NCBI GenBank assembly: GCA_020073145.1
Contig: JAIQFS010000013.1
Location: 1-64,000, forward strand
Reading direction: 5' to 3'
Source of the DNA: Terriglobia bacterium
GTDB lineage: Bacteria > Acidobacteriota > Terriglobia > Bryobacterales > Bryobacteraceae
DNA: 64,000 bases
Positions 8,590 through 18,700 of the stretch are shown in pieces. Under the pieces are notes generated by a model. That model saw nothing but the letters and a program-made list of their open reading frames with translations, was not told the DNA's origin and did not search any database. Every line of letters starts with the position of its first letter. The first letter of the stretch is position 1. The translations under genes and the position numbers were made by a program.

Positions 8590-9780
8590 TTATTTCTCCT
8601 GGCCCACGGTCTGCAACTCCGGCAGTCCCAACAACTCGCGCACACGCGGATGAACCACCTCGCCGCCATGCGTCACTAGCGTTTCCTTCACAATTTCATC
8701 CTCGCGGTTCAGGGTCAAATTGCCTTCCTTGGTGAGGAGGAACTTCAAGAACGTCAGGATGTTTTTCGCATACATCTGGCTGGCGTGGTAGGGAATGGCC
8801 GAGGGCAGGTTGACGGGTCCGAAGATCCGGACTCCGTTGAACTCCACCACCTCGCCAGCCTTGGTCAGCTCGCAGTTGCCGCCGCGCTCGGCGGCGATAT
8901 CCACGATCACCGAACCGGGCCCCATACGCTCGACCATGGCTCGGGTAATCAGCACGGGCGCTTTTCTGCCGGGGACAGCGGCGGTAGTGATGACCACCTG
9001 CTGTTGGGCCAACACCGCGCCCAAGGCCTCCTGTTGTTTGCGATAGAAGTCCTCGCCCATGGCTTTGGCGTAGCCGCCTTTGTCCTCGGCGCCGCCGGCC
9101 TCAATGTCGAGCACCACGAAGCGCGCGCCCAGACTCTCGATCTGCTCCTTGACGGCGGCGCGGATATCGTATCCGCTGACGACCGCGCCCAGACGCCGCG
9201 CGGTGGCGATGGCCTGCAAACCCGCCACACCCGCGCCGATCACGAGCACGCGCGCGGGAGTGAGGGTGCCGGCGGCGGTCATGAGCATGGGGAACATGCG
9301 GTTGAGATTATCGGCGGCAATCAGGACCGCCTTGTAGCCCGCGATGGTGGCCATCGACGAGAGCGCGTCCATGCTTTGCGCGCGGGTGATGCGCGGCATC
9401 AGTTCCATGGCGAGGTAACTGACCTCGCGCTCGGCCAGCGATTGGGCGGCGGCGCCGGCAGTCAGGGGCTCGCCGAAACCGATCAGCACCTGGCCTTTCC
9501 GCAAGAGCGACAAGTCCGCTGTTCCAGTCTCGGGGTTAGCGCCGAGGCTGCGCACCTGAAGAACGACCTCGGCTCCGGAGAAGACCTCCGCCCGCGTCTT
9601 GACCAAGCGCACGCCCTTGTCGGCGTATTCGGAATCCGGAAAGCCGGAAGCCGCCCCGGCCCCCGCCTCCATGAGGATCTGAGCCCCTGTCTTGTTCAAA
9701 ACCGACAGCGCACTGGGCGCTACGGCTACCCGGCGCTCACCGGGCGCCGATTCAGTCACCACACCGGCAATTACAGCCAC
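8590..9780 (-). CDS. pntA1: NAD(P) transhydrogenase subunit alpha part 1
   Basis: A 396-residue soluble NAD(H)-binding domain I, related to alanine dehydrogenase. It has the N-terminal motif TESAPGERRVAVAPSA and the Rossmann motif VLVIGAGVAGLQAIATARRL near residue 175. It is the first gene of the pntA1-pntA2-pntB operon. The separate soluble subunit distinguishes this enzyme from the two-subunit enterobacterial form. No clear promoter was found in the roughly 190 bases upstream. Confidence 0.95.
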   Translation of the reverse strand: MAVIAGVVTESAPGERRVAVAPSALSVLNKTGAQILMEAGAGAASGFPDSEYADKGVRLVKTRAEVFSGAEVVLQVRSLGANPETGTADLSLLRKGQVLIGFGEPLTAGAAAQSLAEREVSYLAMELMPRITRAQSMDALSSMATIAGYKAVLIAADNLNRMFPMLMTAAGTLTPARVLVIGAGVAGLQAIATARRLGAVVSGYDIRAAVKEQIESLGARFVVLDIEAGGAEDKGGYAKAMGEDFYRKQQEALGAVLAQQQVVITTAAVPGRKAPVLITRAMVERMGPGSVIVDIAAERGGNCELTKAGEVVEFNGVRIFGPVNLPSAIPYHASQMYAKNILTFLKFLLTKEGNLTLNREDEIVKETLVTHGGEVVHPRVRELLGLPELQTVGQEK

Positions 9781-9940
9781 GCGTTATCTCCAGGTATGCT
9801 CACAGCCAACGGTACTCACTCTGCGGCATGAAACTTTAGCATTTCATGATTACATACTCCGGGGTCAATCGGTCAACCGGGTGGGAGGCTGCGCGGAGAA
9901 CCGGCTGCCCGGGTTAGAAGAAGAGGATGCTAAGTGAGGC

Positions 9941-9965
9941 TGGGGCAGACGAAACGCCTGCCCCA
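9941..9965. repeat. palindromic intergenic repeat, copy 1
   Basis: An imperfect inverted repeat: left arm TGGGGCAGACG, loop AAA, right arm CGCCTGCCCCA, with one A/C mismatch. The ten-base right arm CGCCTGCCCC recurs exactly in another hairpin at 15626-15646, and both are followed by CGGG. It lies between the TPR gene stop and pntA1. It may be a REP-like dispersed element or a transcription barrier. Confidence 0.45.
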
Positions 9966-9975
9966 CGGGGAAGAC

Positions 9976-11583
9976 TTATTCGATGGTGGGCCCGAAATAT
10001 CCCTGGGCCAGCTCCGGTTCCGATTCGAGGGCCTTGCTCCAGCAGGTGCGGGCTTCGTCGCTCTTGCCCATCGAATCCAGGATGCGGCCCAGATTGAGCA
10101 GGGCTTCGGGCATGTCGGGCTGCTGGGCCAGAGCGTCGCGATAGAGTTTGGCGGCCTTGTCGGGCTGCCCGCCCTTTTCGTACATGAGGCCGGCGTTGTA
10201 CAGGACTTCGGGAGACTTCTCGCCCAGATCGATGAGGCGAATGTGGTGTTCGAGGGCGCTGTCGAAATCCGAGGCCTGGATGGCCATGGCCGCGAGCCCG
10301 CGCAGCGCGTCGAGCGACTTGGGATCGGCGTCCAGCATTTTTTCGTAGAGATTCGCGGCCTTGTCGCGCTCGCCCAGACCGCTGTAGGCCAGGGCCAGGT
10401 TGGCTTGCGCTTCCGGCCATTGCTGGCGTTGTTTCAGACAGGCCTCGAAGGCTTCGGCGGCGCCGCGGTAATCCTCCCGCTGGAGACGAAGGAAGCCGAG
10501 GCGGAAGCGCGCGTCTTCTTCCTTGGGGGAGCGGTCGAGCACCTGCTTGTAACACTTCTCGGCATCCTCGAACTGGCCGGCGTGTTCGAACATGAGGGCC
10601 AGGTTCCAGACGGGCGCGAGGGTATCGCCGCCGAGTTTCATGGCGTGTTCATAGGCGCGGCGGGCACCGGCGGTATCGCCGAGTTGGTCGCAGACGATTC
10701 CGAGGTTGGTATGGATTTCGGAGGATTCGGGCTTCAGTTTCAGGGCTTCCTGATACGCCTCGGCGGCCTGTTCCCACCGGCTGGCTTTCTGATGCGCCAG
10801 ACCGAGGTTAAACCAGCCTTCGAAGTGGCCGGGCACGGCCGACACCAGCAGGGTGCAGAACTTGGCGGTGAGGGCATGTTCCTGGGCGGCGGCGGACCAG
10901 GCGGCCAGCCCCTCGAGCGCCACGGTGGAATCTGGGCGCATTTCGAGCAGGCGCTCGGAGTATTCGCGCACCATGTCGAAATCTTCCTTGGCGAGCCCGA
11001 TCAGGATGAGGTTGGAGAGCGGTTCTTCCGACTCGGGATTTCTCTCGAGAAGCTGCTCGTAGATTTGGGCGGCTTCCTCGGTGTGGCCGAGCGACTGCAT
11101 GGCCGCGGCCTTGCCGAAGAAGGCATCCTCGTGGTCGGGCGAGAGTTCCAAACAGCGCTCGAAGGAGAACAGGGCCGACTTGGGATCTTCGACGCGCAGG
11201 TGCGCGATGCCCAGCCCGAGGTGAGCGTCGAGGTTGGCGGGCTCGAGCGAGCAGGCTTTATGAAAGGCTTCCAGGGCTTGTTCCCAATTGCCGGCGCGCT
11301 CCAGAGAGACGGCCAGATTGAACCAGCCCATGGCGTATTGAGGCTTGAGTTTGACGAGAGCGCGATAGCTTTTTTCGGCCTGGGCGAATTCGCCGATCTC
11401 GAACTGGATGTGGCCCATGGCGCGGTACACTTCCGCCGAGGCCTGGCCGGCGGCGACGGCGCCCTGCAACTGTTTGAGGGCTTCCTCGCGCTTGCCTGCC
11501 AGGTGAAGAGTCACGGCTCGCGCCAAGTGTCCCGAGGCGTTCTTGGCGTTGGATTCCGCCGCATTGATTCCGATTGCGCTCAT
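9976..11583 (-). CDS. TPR-repeat protein
   Basis: A 535-residue protein built almost wholly of tetratricopeptide repeats (around fourteen). Each has the usual small/large pattern, for example YRALVKLKPQYAMGWFNLAV and YQEALKLKPESSEIHTNLGI. No signal peptide is seen, so it is probably a cytoplasmic scaffold. I chose ATG at 11583 because it overlaps the upstream gene's stop as ATGA, giving translational coupling; a longer in-frame start at 11655 would run through the coding end of that gene. The partners of the repeats are unknown. Confidence 0.85.
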   Translation of the reverse strand: MSAIGINAAESNAKNASGHLARAVTLHLAGKREEALKQLQGAVAAGQASAEVYRAMGHIQFEIGEFAQAEKSYRALVKLKPQYAMGWFNLAVSLERAGNWEQALEAFHKACSLEPANLDAHLGLGIAHLRVEDPKSALFSFERCLELSPDHEDAFFGKAAAMQSLGHTEEAAQIYEQLLERNPESEEPLSNLILIGLAKEDFDMVREYSERLLEMRPDSTVALEGLAAWSAAAQEHALTAKFCTLLVSAVPGHFEGWFNLGLAHQKASRWEQAAEAYQEALKLKPESSEIHTNLGIVCDQLGDTAGARRAYEHAMKLGGDTLAPVWNLALMFEHAGQFEDAEKCYKQVLDRSPKEEDARFRLGFLRLQREDYRGAAEAFEACLKQRQQWPEAQANLALAYSGLGERDKAANLYEKMLDADPKSLDALRGLAAMAIQASDFDSALEHHIRLIDLGEKSPEVLYNAGLMYEKGGQPDKAAKLYRDALAQQPDMPEALLNLGRILDSMGKSDEARTCWSKALESEPELAQGYFGPTIE

Positions 11584-13331
11584 TGAATGCTCCGTGCCGG
11601 GCGGAGGGCGGCCGCCTGTGAATTCGGACCGTCGGACGGCGACAGTCTCACCCAATAGACCCGCGCCCGGTCATTCCGGGGGGCCACAAACCCGATACCG
11701 CCGGAGGGCAGGCGCCCATCCGTCCACCGTGCCGCCACCTCGCCGTCCAGCCAGATGGTGAAATCGTTTTGCCAGGCGCGCACCTTGACCGTGAAGGCGG
11801 CCCCAGGCCGGAGGACTCCGGGGAGCGGCGCCACCGCCGGGGTCTCTTCCACGCCACCGATGACCGCACAGCGGCGCAGTTCATATCGGCCGGACTCGAC
11901 CATGGCAATGGTGACGCGCATATGGTTACTGACATTCGAAGACCGGAAGACAAAGGTGACGGCGCGGGCTTCGATGCGCGTAAAGAACTCAAATTCGTAA
12001 TCGGTCATGGTCAAGGTGGGGCGGAACAAGGCGAGTCCGCCGGGCCTGGCGCCAGCCGCGTCCAGTTTCCAATCCGAGGTATCGCCCGTCCACTGGTCCA
12101 GGCCGGAATTAAAATTTTCCTCAATGGGCACGGGGCGAGTGGCGTCGCTATCGGCAGGGCCCATGGCGTCATACAGCTCGATGGGCGCCAGCTCGAAAGA
12201 ATCGGCGGGGGCAAAGCGGACCTGGGCCGGACGATGATCCCGGGCGGCATCGCACGCGCAGTTGAAAGGAATCAGAGTGGCGGGGGCCACAGCGCCGGTG
12301 AAGCCGCGGTAGCGCAACTGGGGACCGCCGGCGGGCGCCTCCACTTGCCAGGCCACCAGGGTGAGGCGCGGAAGGGCTCCGGCCGCTGGTTCATAAGCCG
12401 CGGGCTGGAGAGGGAGAGCTTCGCGAGTGGGTGCTCCGCCGGTTCCGTGGTGAGGGCGGATGTCCGGCAGGCTCGGAGCGCGCTCCGGCCGCGGGATCGC
12501 GCAGGTTCGCGGTTGGACCGCAAGGTCGAGGGCCGGAGGCAGCGGGGCTTGCGGCTGCTGCGATCGGGCGCGATGTCCGGGCGTGCCCACATGCGCAGCG
12601 CGGGGACGCATCACCGGCGCCCGCCTGCAGAACTCGGTGGCGGCCGAGGCTCTCGGCTCGGCCAGCGGGGCCAGGACCGGGGTAGCGGAGAGTTGACGCA
12701 GACGCCGCGCGTGGTCGAGCGCGCCACGGCCGCTGACTTCCACTTCGAATCGCCTGCGAGGGACAGCAATAGCGCGAGACACGCGCAGCACCGCGCCGCA
12801 TTCCCGAAGCGTCTCCCCGGACGCCGGGACCTGACGAGCCAGGGGCGCCCATTGAGCCTGAACGACACCAGCGGCGGGTCCCCGCGCGTTCAATGGGCCC
12901 AGCACGGGCGACGAAGCGGCTCGGCCCGAAAAGGGCAGGGAGACGGGTTCCACGAACCGGGTTTGGGCCGCGGCGCGCCGGGACCAAGCGGCCATGGGAT
13001 TGACCAATTGTCCGGGCCGGTCGGCGATTCGCGGCACATAGAGCATGGGAGAAGATGCCCGGAAAACGGCGTCGGCGGCCTGGGGAGAGAACGGGGCCGC
13101 GTCGAGCAAGGCGCGGAACTCGCGCGCGGCGCCGACGGCTAACCGGGCGGCCGGGATTGGCTTGGGGGTTTCGCGACGGCGCATGAGGTTGGCCACTTTG
13201 TTGGCTTCCTCCAGCCGGTCCATGCCGCGGCGGAGCTGAAACTGGTTGCGATGTTCGCGCGAGCAGAAATCTCCGTCGCTGCGCCTCCGGCCCAGGGGCT
13301 TACCGCAAAGCTGGCACGTCTTGACACTCAT
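11580..13331 (-). CDS. zinc-ribbon protein with C-terminal LamG/DUF1080-like domain
   Basis: A 583-residue protein of unusual build. Residues 3-26 form a zinc-ribbon-like motif (CQLCGKPL, then FCSREH). A long low-complexity stretch rich in Ala, Pro and Arg follows to about residue 390. The last 190 residues resemble a concanavalin-like jelly roll of the LamG or DUF1080 kind (FNSGLDQWTGDTSDWKLD, later DFTIWLDGEVAARW). There is no signal peptide, so the sugar-binding-like fold would be cytoplasmic, which is odd. The start at 13331 places the zinc motif at the N-terminus, directly after a good -10 box. It is coupled to the TPR gene by ATGA. Function unknown. Confidence 0.7.
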   Translation of the reverse strand: MSVKTCQLCGKPLGRRRSDGDFCSREHRNQFQLRRGMDRLEEANKVANLMRRRETPKPIPAARLAVGAAREFRALLDAAPFSPQAADAVFRASSPMLYVPRIADRPGQLVNPMAAWSRRAAAQTRFVEPVSLPFSGRAASSPVLGPLNARGPAAGVVQAQWAPLARQVPASGETLRECGAVLRVSRAIAVPRRRFEVEVSGRGALDHARRLRQLSATPVLAPLAEPRASAATEFCRRAPVMRPRAAHVGTPGHRARSQQPQAPLPPALDLAVQPRTCAIPRPERAPSLPDIRPHHGTGGAPTREALPLQPAAYEPAAGALPRLTLVAWQVEAPAGGPQLRYRGFTGAVAPATLIPFNCACDAARDHRPAQVRFAPADSFELAPIELYDAMGPADSDATRPVPIEENFNSGLDQWTGDTSDWKLDAAGARPGGLALFRPTLTMTDYEFEFFTRIEARAVTFVFRSSNVSNHMRVTIAMVESGRYELRRCAVIGGVEETPAVAPLPGVLRPGAAFTVKVRAWQNDFTIWLDGEVAARWTDGRLPSGGIGFVAPRNDRARVYWVRLSPSDGPNSQAAALRPARSIQ

Positions 13332-13343
13332 GGCCCGCGCACA

Positions 13344-13372
13344 ATTATATAGAGTTGGCCGTGGAATGGGAA
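13344..13372 (-). promoter_or_regulatory. promoter of the zinc-ribbon/TPR operon
   Basis: On the minus strand TATAAT (13344-13349) is preceded, after 17 bases, by TTCCCA (13367-13372). The -10 is perfect and the -35 matches four of six. The predicted transcript starts about six bases before the ATG at 13331, leaving no room for a Shine-Dalgarno site. Confidence 0.55.
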
Positions 13373-13495
13373 GGATAATTCCCGGGAGCATTTCCCTGCT
13401 TGCCAACGATAGCATCCATAGTAAATCCAATGTTAACAGATATTTGCAAATTCAGTGAGGATTCTGAATTCATTGATAAAATACCCATGGTAAAC

Positions 13496-13524
13496 ATCCA
13501 TTCGATGGATATTTCGGGTACAAT
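13496..13524 (+). promoter_or_regulatory. candidate promoter with palindromic operator for the TonB-domain gene
   Basis: The perfect palindrome ATCCAT-TCG-ATGGAT (13496-13510) lies just upstream of TACAAT (13519-13524), a plausible -10 box, in an AT-rich stretch between divergent genes. The palindrome would cover the spacer and -35 region, a good place for a repressor or an activator. The gene's GGAGGG ribosome site (13560-13565) and ATG (13570) follow. Confidence 0.4.
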
Positions 13525-13569
13525 TTACAAGGAAAATCGGCTCCATGCGTGGATCCGATGGAGGGAATC

Positions 13570-15558
13570 ATGAGTGAGTCGACTGCCCGGGCGGATCGAT
13601 TTGGACTGCCCGCTTCTTCGGCTGCCTCCTACCTGTGGGAGGTGGCGAACAAGCCCGTCACGGTGCGCCTGAACCTGGAGATGGTGGAGCGCCTGGAGCG
13701 CGAGGTAGTGGAGAGTTTTCGCTCGCTCAGTTCGCGCGGATCGGAGATCGGCGGGTTTTTGCTGGGCAGCATCCAGAGCGGAAGTCCGGCGCGGGTGTCG
13801 GTGGAAGGGTACGAACTGGTTTCGTGCGATTACACGCGCGGCCCGTTGTATCAGTTCTCGGAGACCGATGCAGAACGCTTCGAGCAAGCCGCCGAGCAGC
13901 GGAACAGCGATGGCAACCTGCGCGTGGTGGGCTTCTTCCGAAGCCATACGCGGAAGGGATTGGGGCTGGACGCCGAGGACACGGCCTTCTTGACGGGACA
14001 TTTTCGCGATCCGCAACAAATCGCGCTGCTGATCCGGCCGTATGCCAGCAAGCCAAGCACGGCGGGCATCTTCATCTGGGAAAACGGCGCAATTCGGGGA
14101 GAGGCCAGCTATCAGGAATTTCCATTCCGGCGCTCGGAGCTGGAACGAGCTCCGAAACCGGAGAGCCGGGTTACTCCGGAAAGAGCGGCGGCCAACGCAG
14201 AGCCGGTCCAATCGGCGCCGGAGCCGACTCAACCGAAGCCGGCGACGCGCGCACAGATCGTGCCGATCGCCTCGCGGCGGGAAATTTCGATGCCGGCGCC
14301 GCCGGAACGTTCCGCGGCCCGGCCCGAATCCACGGCGGAGCCGGCCCCTTCGCGGAGCATGTTCGAGAAACCAGCGCCACCTGAGCCGATGCATGCCGCG
14401 GCCGAGCCGGAGTTGCCGGCCTTCGCCCGGTCCGCCGAGCCGGCGGCTCCCAGAGCACCTGCGCCGGGGGCTCCCAAACCGGAGCACGAGAACTACGGAC
14501 TAGCGGATATTGTTCTGCCGCCCTTGGAGCGGCCGCATCGCAGCAAGATGGTTTGGATTACCGCGGGGTGCGCGGCCGGCCTGTTGCTGCTCAGCGGCGC
14601 CCTCATTGTCCCGGGCCTGCGACACAAGGGCAAGGCGGCTCCGAGTCTGCCGATTCCGGCGGCGGTCGCGATGTCGCTGCGGGTCGAACGCTCGGGCAAC
14701 GAGCTGCAACTTACCTGGAATCGCGAGTCCGACGCCATCAAGACGGCAACGCGAGCCGTGCTGGCAATTTCCGACGGGGACCAGCATGAGAATGTGAACC
14801 TGGACCTGGCCCAACTGCGCATGGGCAGCGTGGAGTACCTGCCCACGACCTCGGACGTCAGCTTCCAACTGTCGGTGATGGGGCAAGACGCATCGCAAAC
14901 GCATAGCGAATCGGTGCGCGTGCTGAAGACGCGGAATGCGGCGGCGGAAACCCAGGCGCCCATGCAAGTGAATGTGACGGCGGAGGCGCCGCGCGGGAAT
15001 GCCGCCTCCACGAACACTCCTGCGCCGGCCGCGGCCGCGCCCGTTCTGGTAGCCGACAACCGGTCCAAGACCGCAGCCCCGCAGCTTCGGGAGTTCCACC
15101 CCGAGTCGCTGGCGCAGCGGCTGCGCCCCACGCGCTCCGCCGACCTACCCGAAGCACCGGGCCTGACGGCCACCGCGCCCGTGGCGGTGACGCTGCCCGG
15201 CCTAGGCACTTCCGTGCCGCAGATCGCGGCGCCTTCGCCAGCGCCCACGCGGCCCGCGGCCGCACCTTCGGTGCCCAAGGCCGGCGGACAGATTCAGCAA
15301 GCCCAGCTGATTTCCAGCCAGCCTCCGGAGTATCCGCTGGTGGCGAAACAAGCCCACTTGACGGGCGTCGTGGTGGTTTCGGCCATCGTCGGCGTGGATG
15401 GCAAGGTGAAGTCCGCGGCGGCCGTTTCGGGACCGGCGTTGCTGCAGAAGGCAGCGGTGGCCGCGGTGCGGCAATGGATCTACAAACCGACCACGCTCAA
15501 TGGAGCGCCGGTGGAGTCGGAGACGCGGGTCGAAATCAAGTTCACGAACGGGCGCTAG
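13570..15558 (+). CDS. JAB/MPN-like plus TonB C-terminal domain membrane protein
   Basis: A 662-residue protein. Residues about 25-190 resemble the JAB/MPN fold (SRGSEIGGFLLG, then VVGFFRSHTRKGLGLDAEDT). The HxH of the JAMM metal motif reads RSH, so it is probably not an active peptidase. A Pro/Ala-rich linker follows, then one membrane helix near residues 325-345 (TAGCAAGLLLLSGALIV). The last 80 residues form a TonB C-terminal domain (YPLVAKQAHLTGVVVVSAIV, then AVRQWIYKPTT). The JAB-like part would face the cytoplasm and the TonB part the periplasm. ATG at 13570 is preferred because GGAGGG lies four bases upstream. Function unknown; it could transmit energy or a signal to an outer-membrane partner. 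Confidence 0.75.
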   Translation: MSESTARADRFGLPASSAASYLWEVANKPVTVRLNLEMVERLEREVVESFRSLSSRGSEIGGFLLGSIQSGSPARVSVEGYELVSCDYTRGPLYQFSETDAERFEQAAEQRNSDGNLRVVGFFRSHTRKGLGLDAEDTAFLTGHFRDPQQIALLIRPYASKPSTAGIFIWENGAIRGEASYQEFPFRRSELERAPKPESRVTPERAAANAEPVQSAPEPTQPKPATRAQIVPIASRREISMPAPPERSAARPESTAEPAPSRSMFEKPAPPEPMHAAAEPELPAFARSAEPAAPRAPAPGAPKPEHENYGLADIVLPPLERPHRSKMVWITAGCAAGLLLLSGALIVPGLRHKGKAAPSLPIPAAVAMSLRVERSGNELQLTWNRESDAIKTATRAVLAISDGDQHENVNLDLAQLRMGSVEYLPTTSDVSFQLSVMGQDASQTHSESVRVLKTRNAAAETQAPMQVNVTAEAPRGNAASTNTPAPAAAAPVLVADNRSKTAAPQLREFHPESLAQRLRPTRSADLPEAPGLTATAPVAVTLPGLGTSVPQIAAPSPAPTRPAAAPSVPKAGGQIQQAQLISSQPPEYPLVAKQAHLTGVVVVSAIVGVDGKVKSAAAVSGPALLQKAAVAAVRQWIYKPTTLNGAPVESETRVEIKFTNGR

Positions 15559-15625
15559 CAGAGCGCTGTTCGCACGATACGGCCGGCGAACAACCGCATG
15601 GAAACGCCGCGATTGAAACCGGCTT

Positions 15626-15646
15626 GGGCGGGCGATTCGCCTGCCC
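15626..15646. repeat. palindromic intergenic repeat, copy 2
   Basis: GGGCGGGCG, loop ATT, CGCCTGCCC: a nine-pair stem with one G-T pair. The right arm plus the next base (CGCCTGCCCC) is identical to that of the hairpin at 9941-9965. It lies between two convergent genes, so it could also serve as a two-way transcription terminator, although there is no T run. Confidence 0.45.
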
Positions 15647-15703
15647 CGCGGGCTTCGCAAGCTGTTGATCCACCGTAGTGGGCTCCCCTCGTCACCGCGA
15701 TCG

Positions 15704-18700
15704 CTAGTCGGAGCGGAAGGCGGCCCGAATGCCGGGAACCACCGCCCAGAGCAGGCTGGCGGCCATCACCAGCGCAACGGCCAGACCGTGCGGCCGCAGG
15801 GATGGATTGCCCGAGTCCCACAGCTCAGCAGCCGCGGGCCGAAGGGCCACGAACCAGAGCACCAAGGCGTAGGCCAGGTAGTTGGCTCGCGCAAACACCA
15901 GGCAAAACCACAGCGCCCCGGCAGCCCACAGGAACGCCAGCGAGTATTGGAGCGCGAATTCGCCCGGCGAGCGGACGGCGGACGGCACCAGGACGGTGAG
16001 AGCCACCAAGCCGAGCGGCGCCAGCATCCAGCGGTGGGGGATGTATTTCACAAGGAGGGCCAGCAAGGCCAGGACGGCGCTGAGGAGCAAGGTAGTACGG
16101 ACCGCACCAGCGACCGCGGCCCCAGCGGGAGCAGCACTGGCCACCAGGGTGGGCGCGGCTACGGAAAACAGCGTCTGGGCCGGGAACCGGTCGAGCAGCC
16201 GCGCTTCCACCTGGCCGAGGAACATTGCCAGGCCGGCCGCCGCCAGCAAGGCCGCAGCCGCGTCAAGGCCCATCAGACGGCGGCCCGACGCACGAAGGGC
16301 GCGGAGGCTCTCGGGGTAGAAGGACGTCACCAGCGCGGCCGCTGCCGCGAGCACCAAGAAGCCCGCCGCCACGGTCAATCCAATGCTGGTATAGGCCACA
16401 GCCTCGTACGTCGCGAGGGGAATGGCCGTGTTGTAGTCCTGGAGCAAGAGAGGCAGGGAGAGTAGAGGGCCGACAGCCATCAAGAGCGCGGCGGGAGCGG
16501 CCCAGCGGAGGGCCACTCCCCAGGGTACGTGCCCCTTGCGAATCCTCATTGTCAGCAGCAAGATGCCGCAGACAATGGCCGATGCCAACGCCGCGAGGCG
16601 GAGCGCGAGCAGCACGATGGAGAGGGCGTTTTGGCGCGAGCGTGCCCGCACAAAGGCTTCCGGAATTTTCCAATACGAGCGGAGCGAGGCGATGCGGTCG
16701 CCGACGACTCCGATCTCGATGCGAAAGCGGGCTTCCTCGAGATTGCGCGGATCGCCGGGACGAGCTTCCCAGACCAAGGTGTAGTCGCGCCGCGCTTTCT
16801 TCTTTTCCGAAGCGCTGTCCTTCAGCTCCATGGCATCCACGTCCACGCCCTGGGTCCGGGCGAATTCCGTTGCGGCGCGGCGGGCGGCCTCAGCGGGCAG
16901 GTCGGCGCCGGGCCGGTCCTCGGGCAGGGTGTGGGCAAACGCGAGGACCTTGCCGGTTTCCGGATGCACCGAGACCAGCATCTCCTCCTGATCGAGGGAG
17001 CGGAAATAGCGGGTGGCCCAATGGCGCAGCGGACGGTTCCGCGCAAACAAGGCGGCAGCGGTGCTGACCGAGCTGCGCTCGAGGAAGTACTTTCCGGCCA
17101 GGCTGTCGTCGCCGCCCCAGTGGACGGCCGGAAAGGTGACGGCGCGGAACCCGGCCGCGTCCATCCCTTGAGCGCGCACGAAGGCATCGGCGGCCGCGCG
17201 CGCCTGGGCGGGCCCGATGCGATATTGCGGCGATTCGCCGAAGCCGGTCACGGGAATCAGGAGGGCGAGAAGGCCAACGGCGCAGAGGGCGGCGGCCAGA
17301 ATGCGGACGCGAGCGGTCAGCGGGCGGTACGAAACGGCTTCGGACACGGGCGGCGGAGCCACGGGCGGCGGCTCCGCAACTCCGGAGGTTTCCTCCGCAT
17401 TGCTCAGCCCGGCCTCGGGCACGAAGCCGCCGCGCCGCCAATAGGCGATTAACGCGAAGGCTACAGGCAGCACCATGATGCCGGCGCTGGCCGCTCCCGA
17501 GAATTTGAAATACAGGCTGGGCGAGCGGAGCAGAAGCATCGCCGTGTACATAGCGTCCACCGAATAGTGCCAGACCAGCGTGGGGAGGATTCCCCAACGG
17601 AGCATGATCAGGCCGAGGGCGACGCCGCCGATTCCCACTTCGACGCCGCGAATATAGAAGGGCTGCTGCGGATAACCGGCATGGCCGAAGCCCCAGATGA
17701 AGCCAGCCAGGATCACGGCCGCCGGAACCCAGCGCACCAGTTTGCGCAGAAAGGGGATGGCGAACATGCGGAACAGGAACTCTTCCGAAACGGCGGGGAA
17801 GAATCCGCCGAACAGGACGTAGGCCCACGGGAAGCGCGTGTTGAGCAGATCGTCGTAGGGTACGTCGGCCGGCGACCAGGCGCCATAGCGATAGGCCACC
17901 ATGTAGAACGCGGTTTGATAGGCAATGAAGATACCGCACAGCGAGAGCCCGAGAATGGAGCCGAGCAGGAAGGCCTTGGTGCGGATGCCGCGCAACTGGA
18001 ACAGATGACCGAGCGCAATCTTGGCGGGGAAATACTCGCGGTACAAGGATTCCGCCGCGGCTGTGAGGAGAAACAAAAGGCCGCCATAGCTCAGGGCCGT
18101 GAGCGCGGCCTGCAGGACCTGCTGGGCCAGGAAGCTGCCGTAGGAATCGGTGGTGGGATAGCCGAATTCCTGGAGCGGAAACTGATTGGCGGTGGCGCAA
18201 AGCGAGAGCGCCATCGCCAGAACTCCCACGCGAGCCGCGAGCCGCCAGCGGATCTCGTGACGCCGGAGACGGAGCACGATCACGACCAGCATGCCGGCGG
18301 CCAGAGCCAGCAGTGCGGCGGTATCGACATAACTGGCTACGTCGTTCTTGGAGCGCAGCCGCTGGTAATCGCGCGTCCACTGTTCGGGGATCTTGAGGTA
18401 TTCCCGATAGCCGCCGATTTCGTCGCCGAGCAGGGTCACTTCCACCCGGTAGGTGGCGTCGTGCAGGTTGAAATCGCGTTCTTTCCAGGTGAAGACGCGG
18501 TCGGCACGGGCTTTGCGGTCGACGGTGGAGGATTCCACGAATTCGAGGGTGGCCGGGTCGCGGTGGAGGCTGTCGCGCAGGAACCGCTCGGCGGCCGCTC
18601 GCGCCGGTTCGTCGGACAGCGCGGGGCGCGGCGCGTCTTCGGGGATCTGGTGCGCGAAGCCGACCAGCTCGCCGCGCGGCGTGATATCGGCGCGGAATTC

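Noticed and set aside
6845-8653. A 602-codon open frame on the plus strand opposite pntB and pntA2
   Set aside because: Its product is Gly/Asp/His-rich low-complexity sequence with no domain, and it lies fully antisense to three certain transhydrogenase genes. High GC produces such frames opposite real genes.
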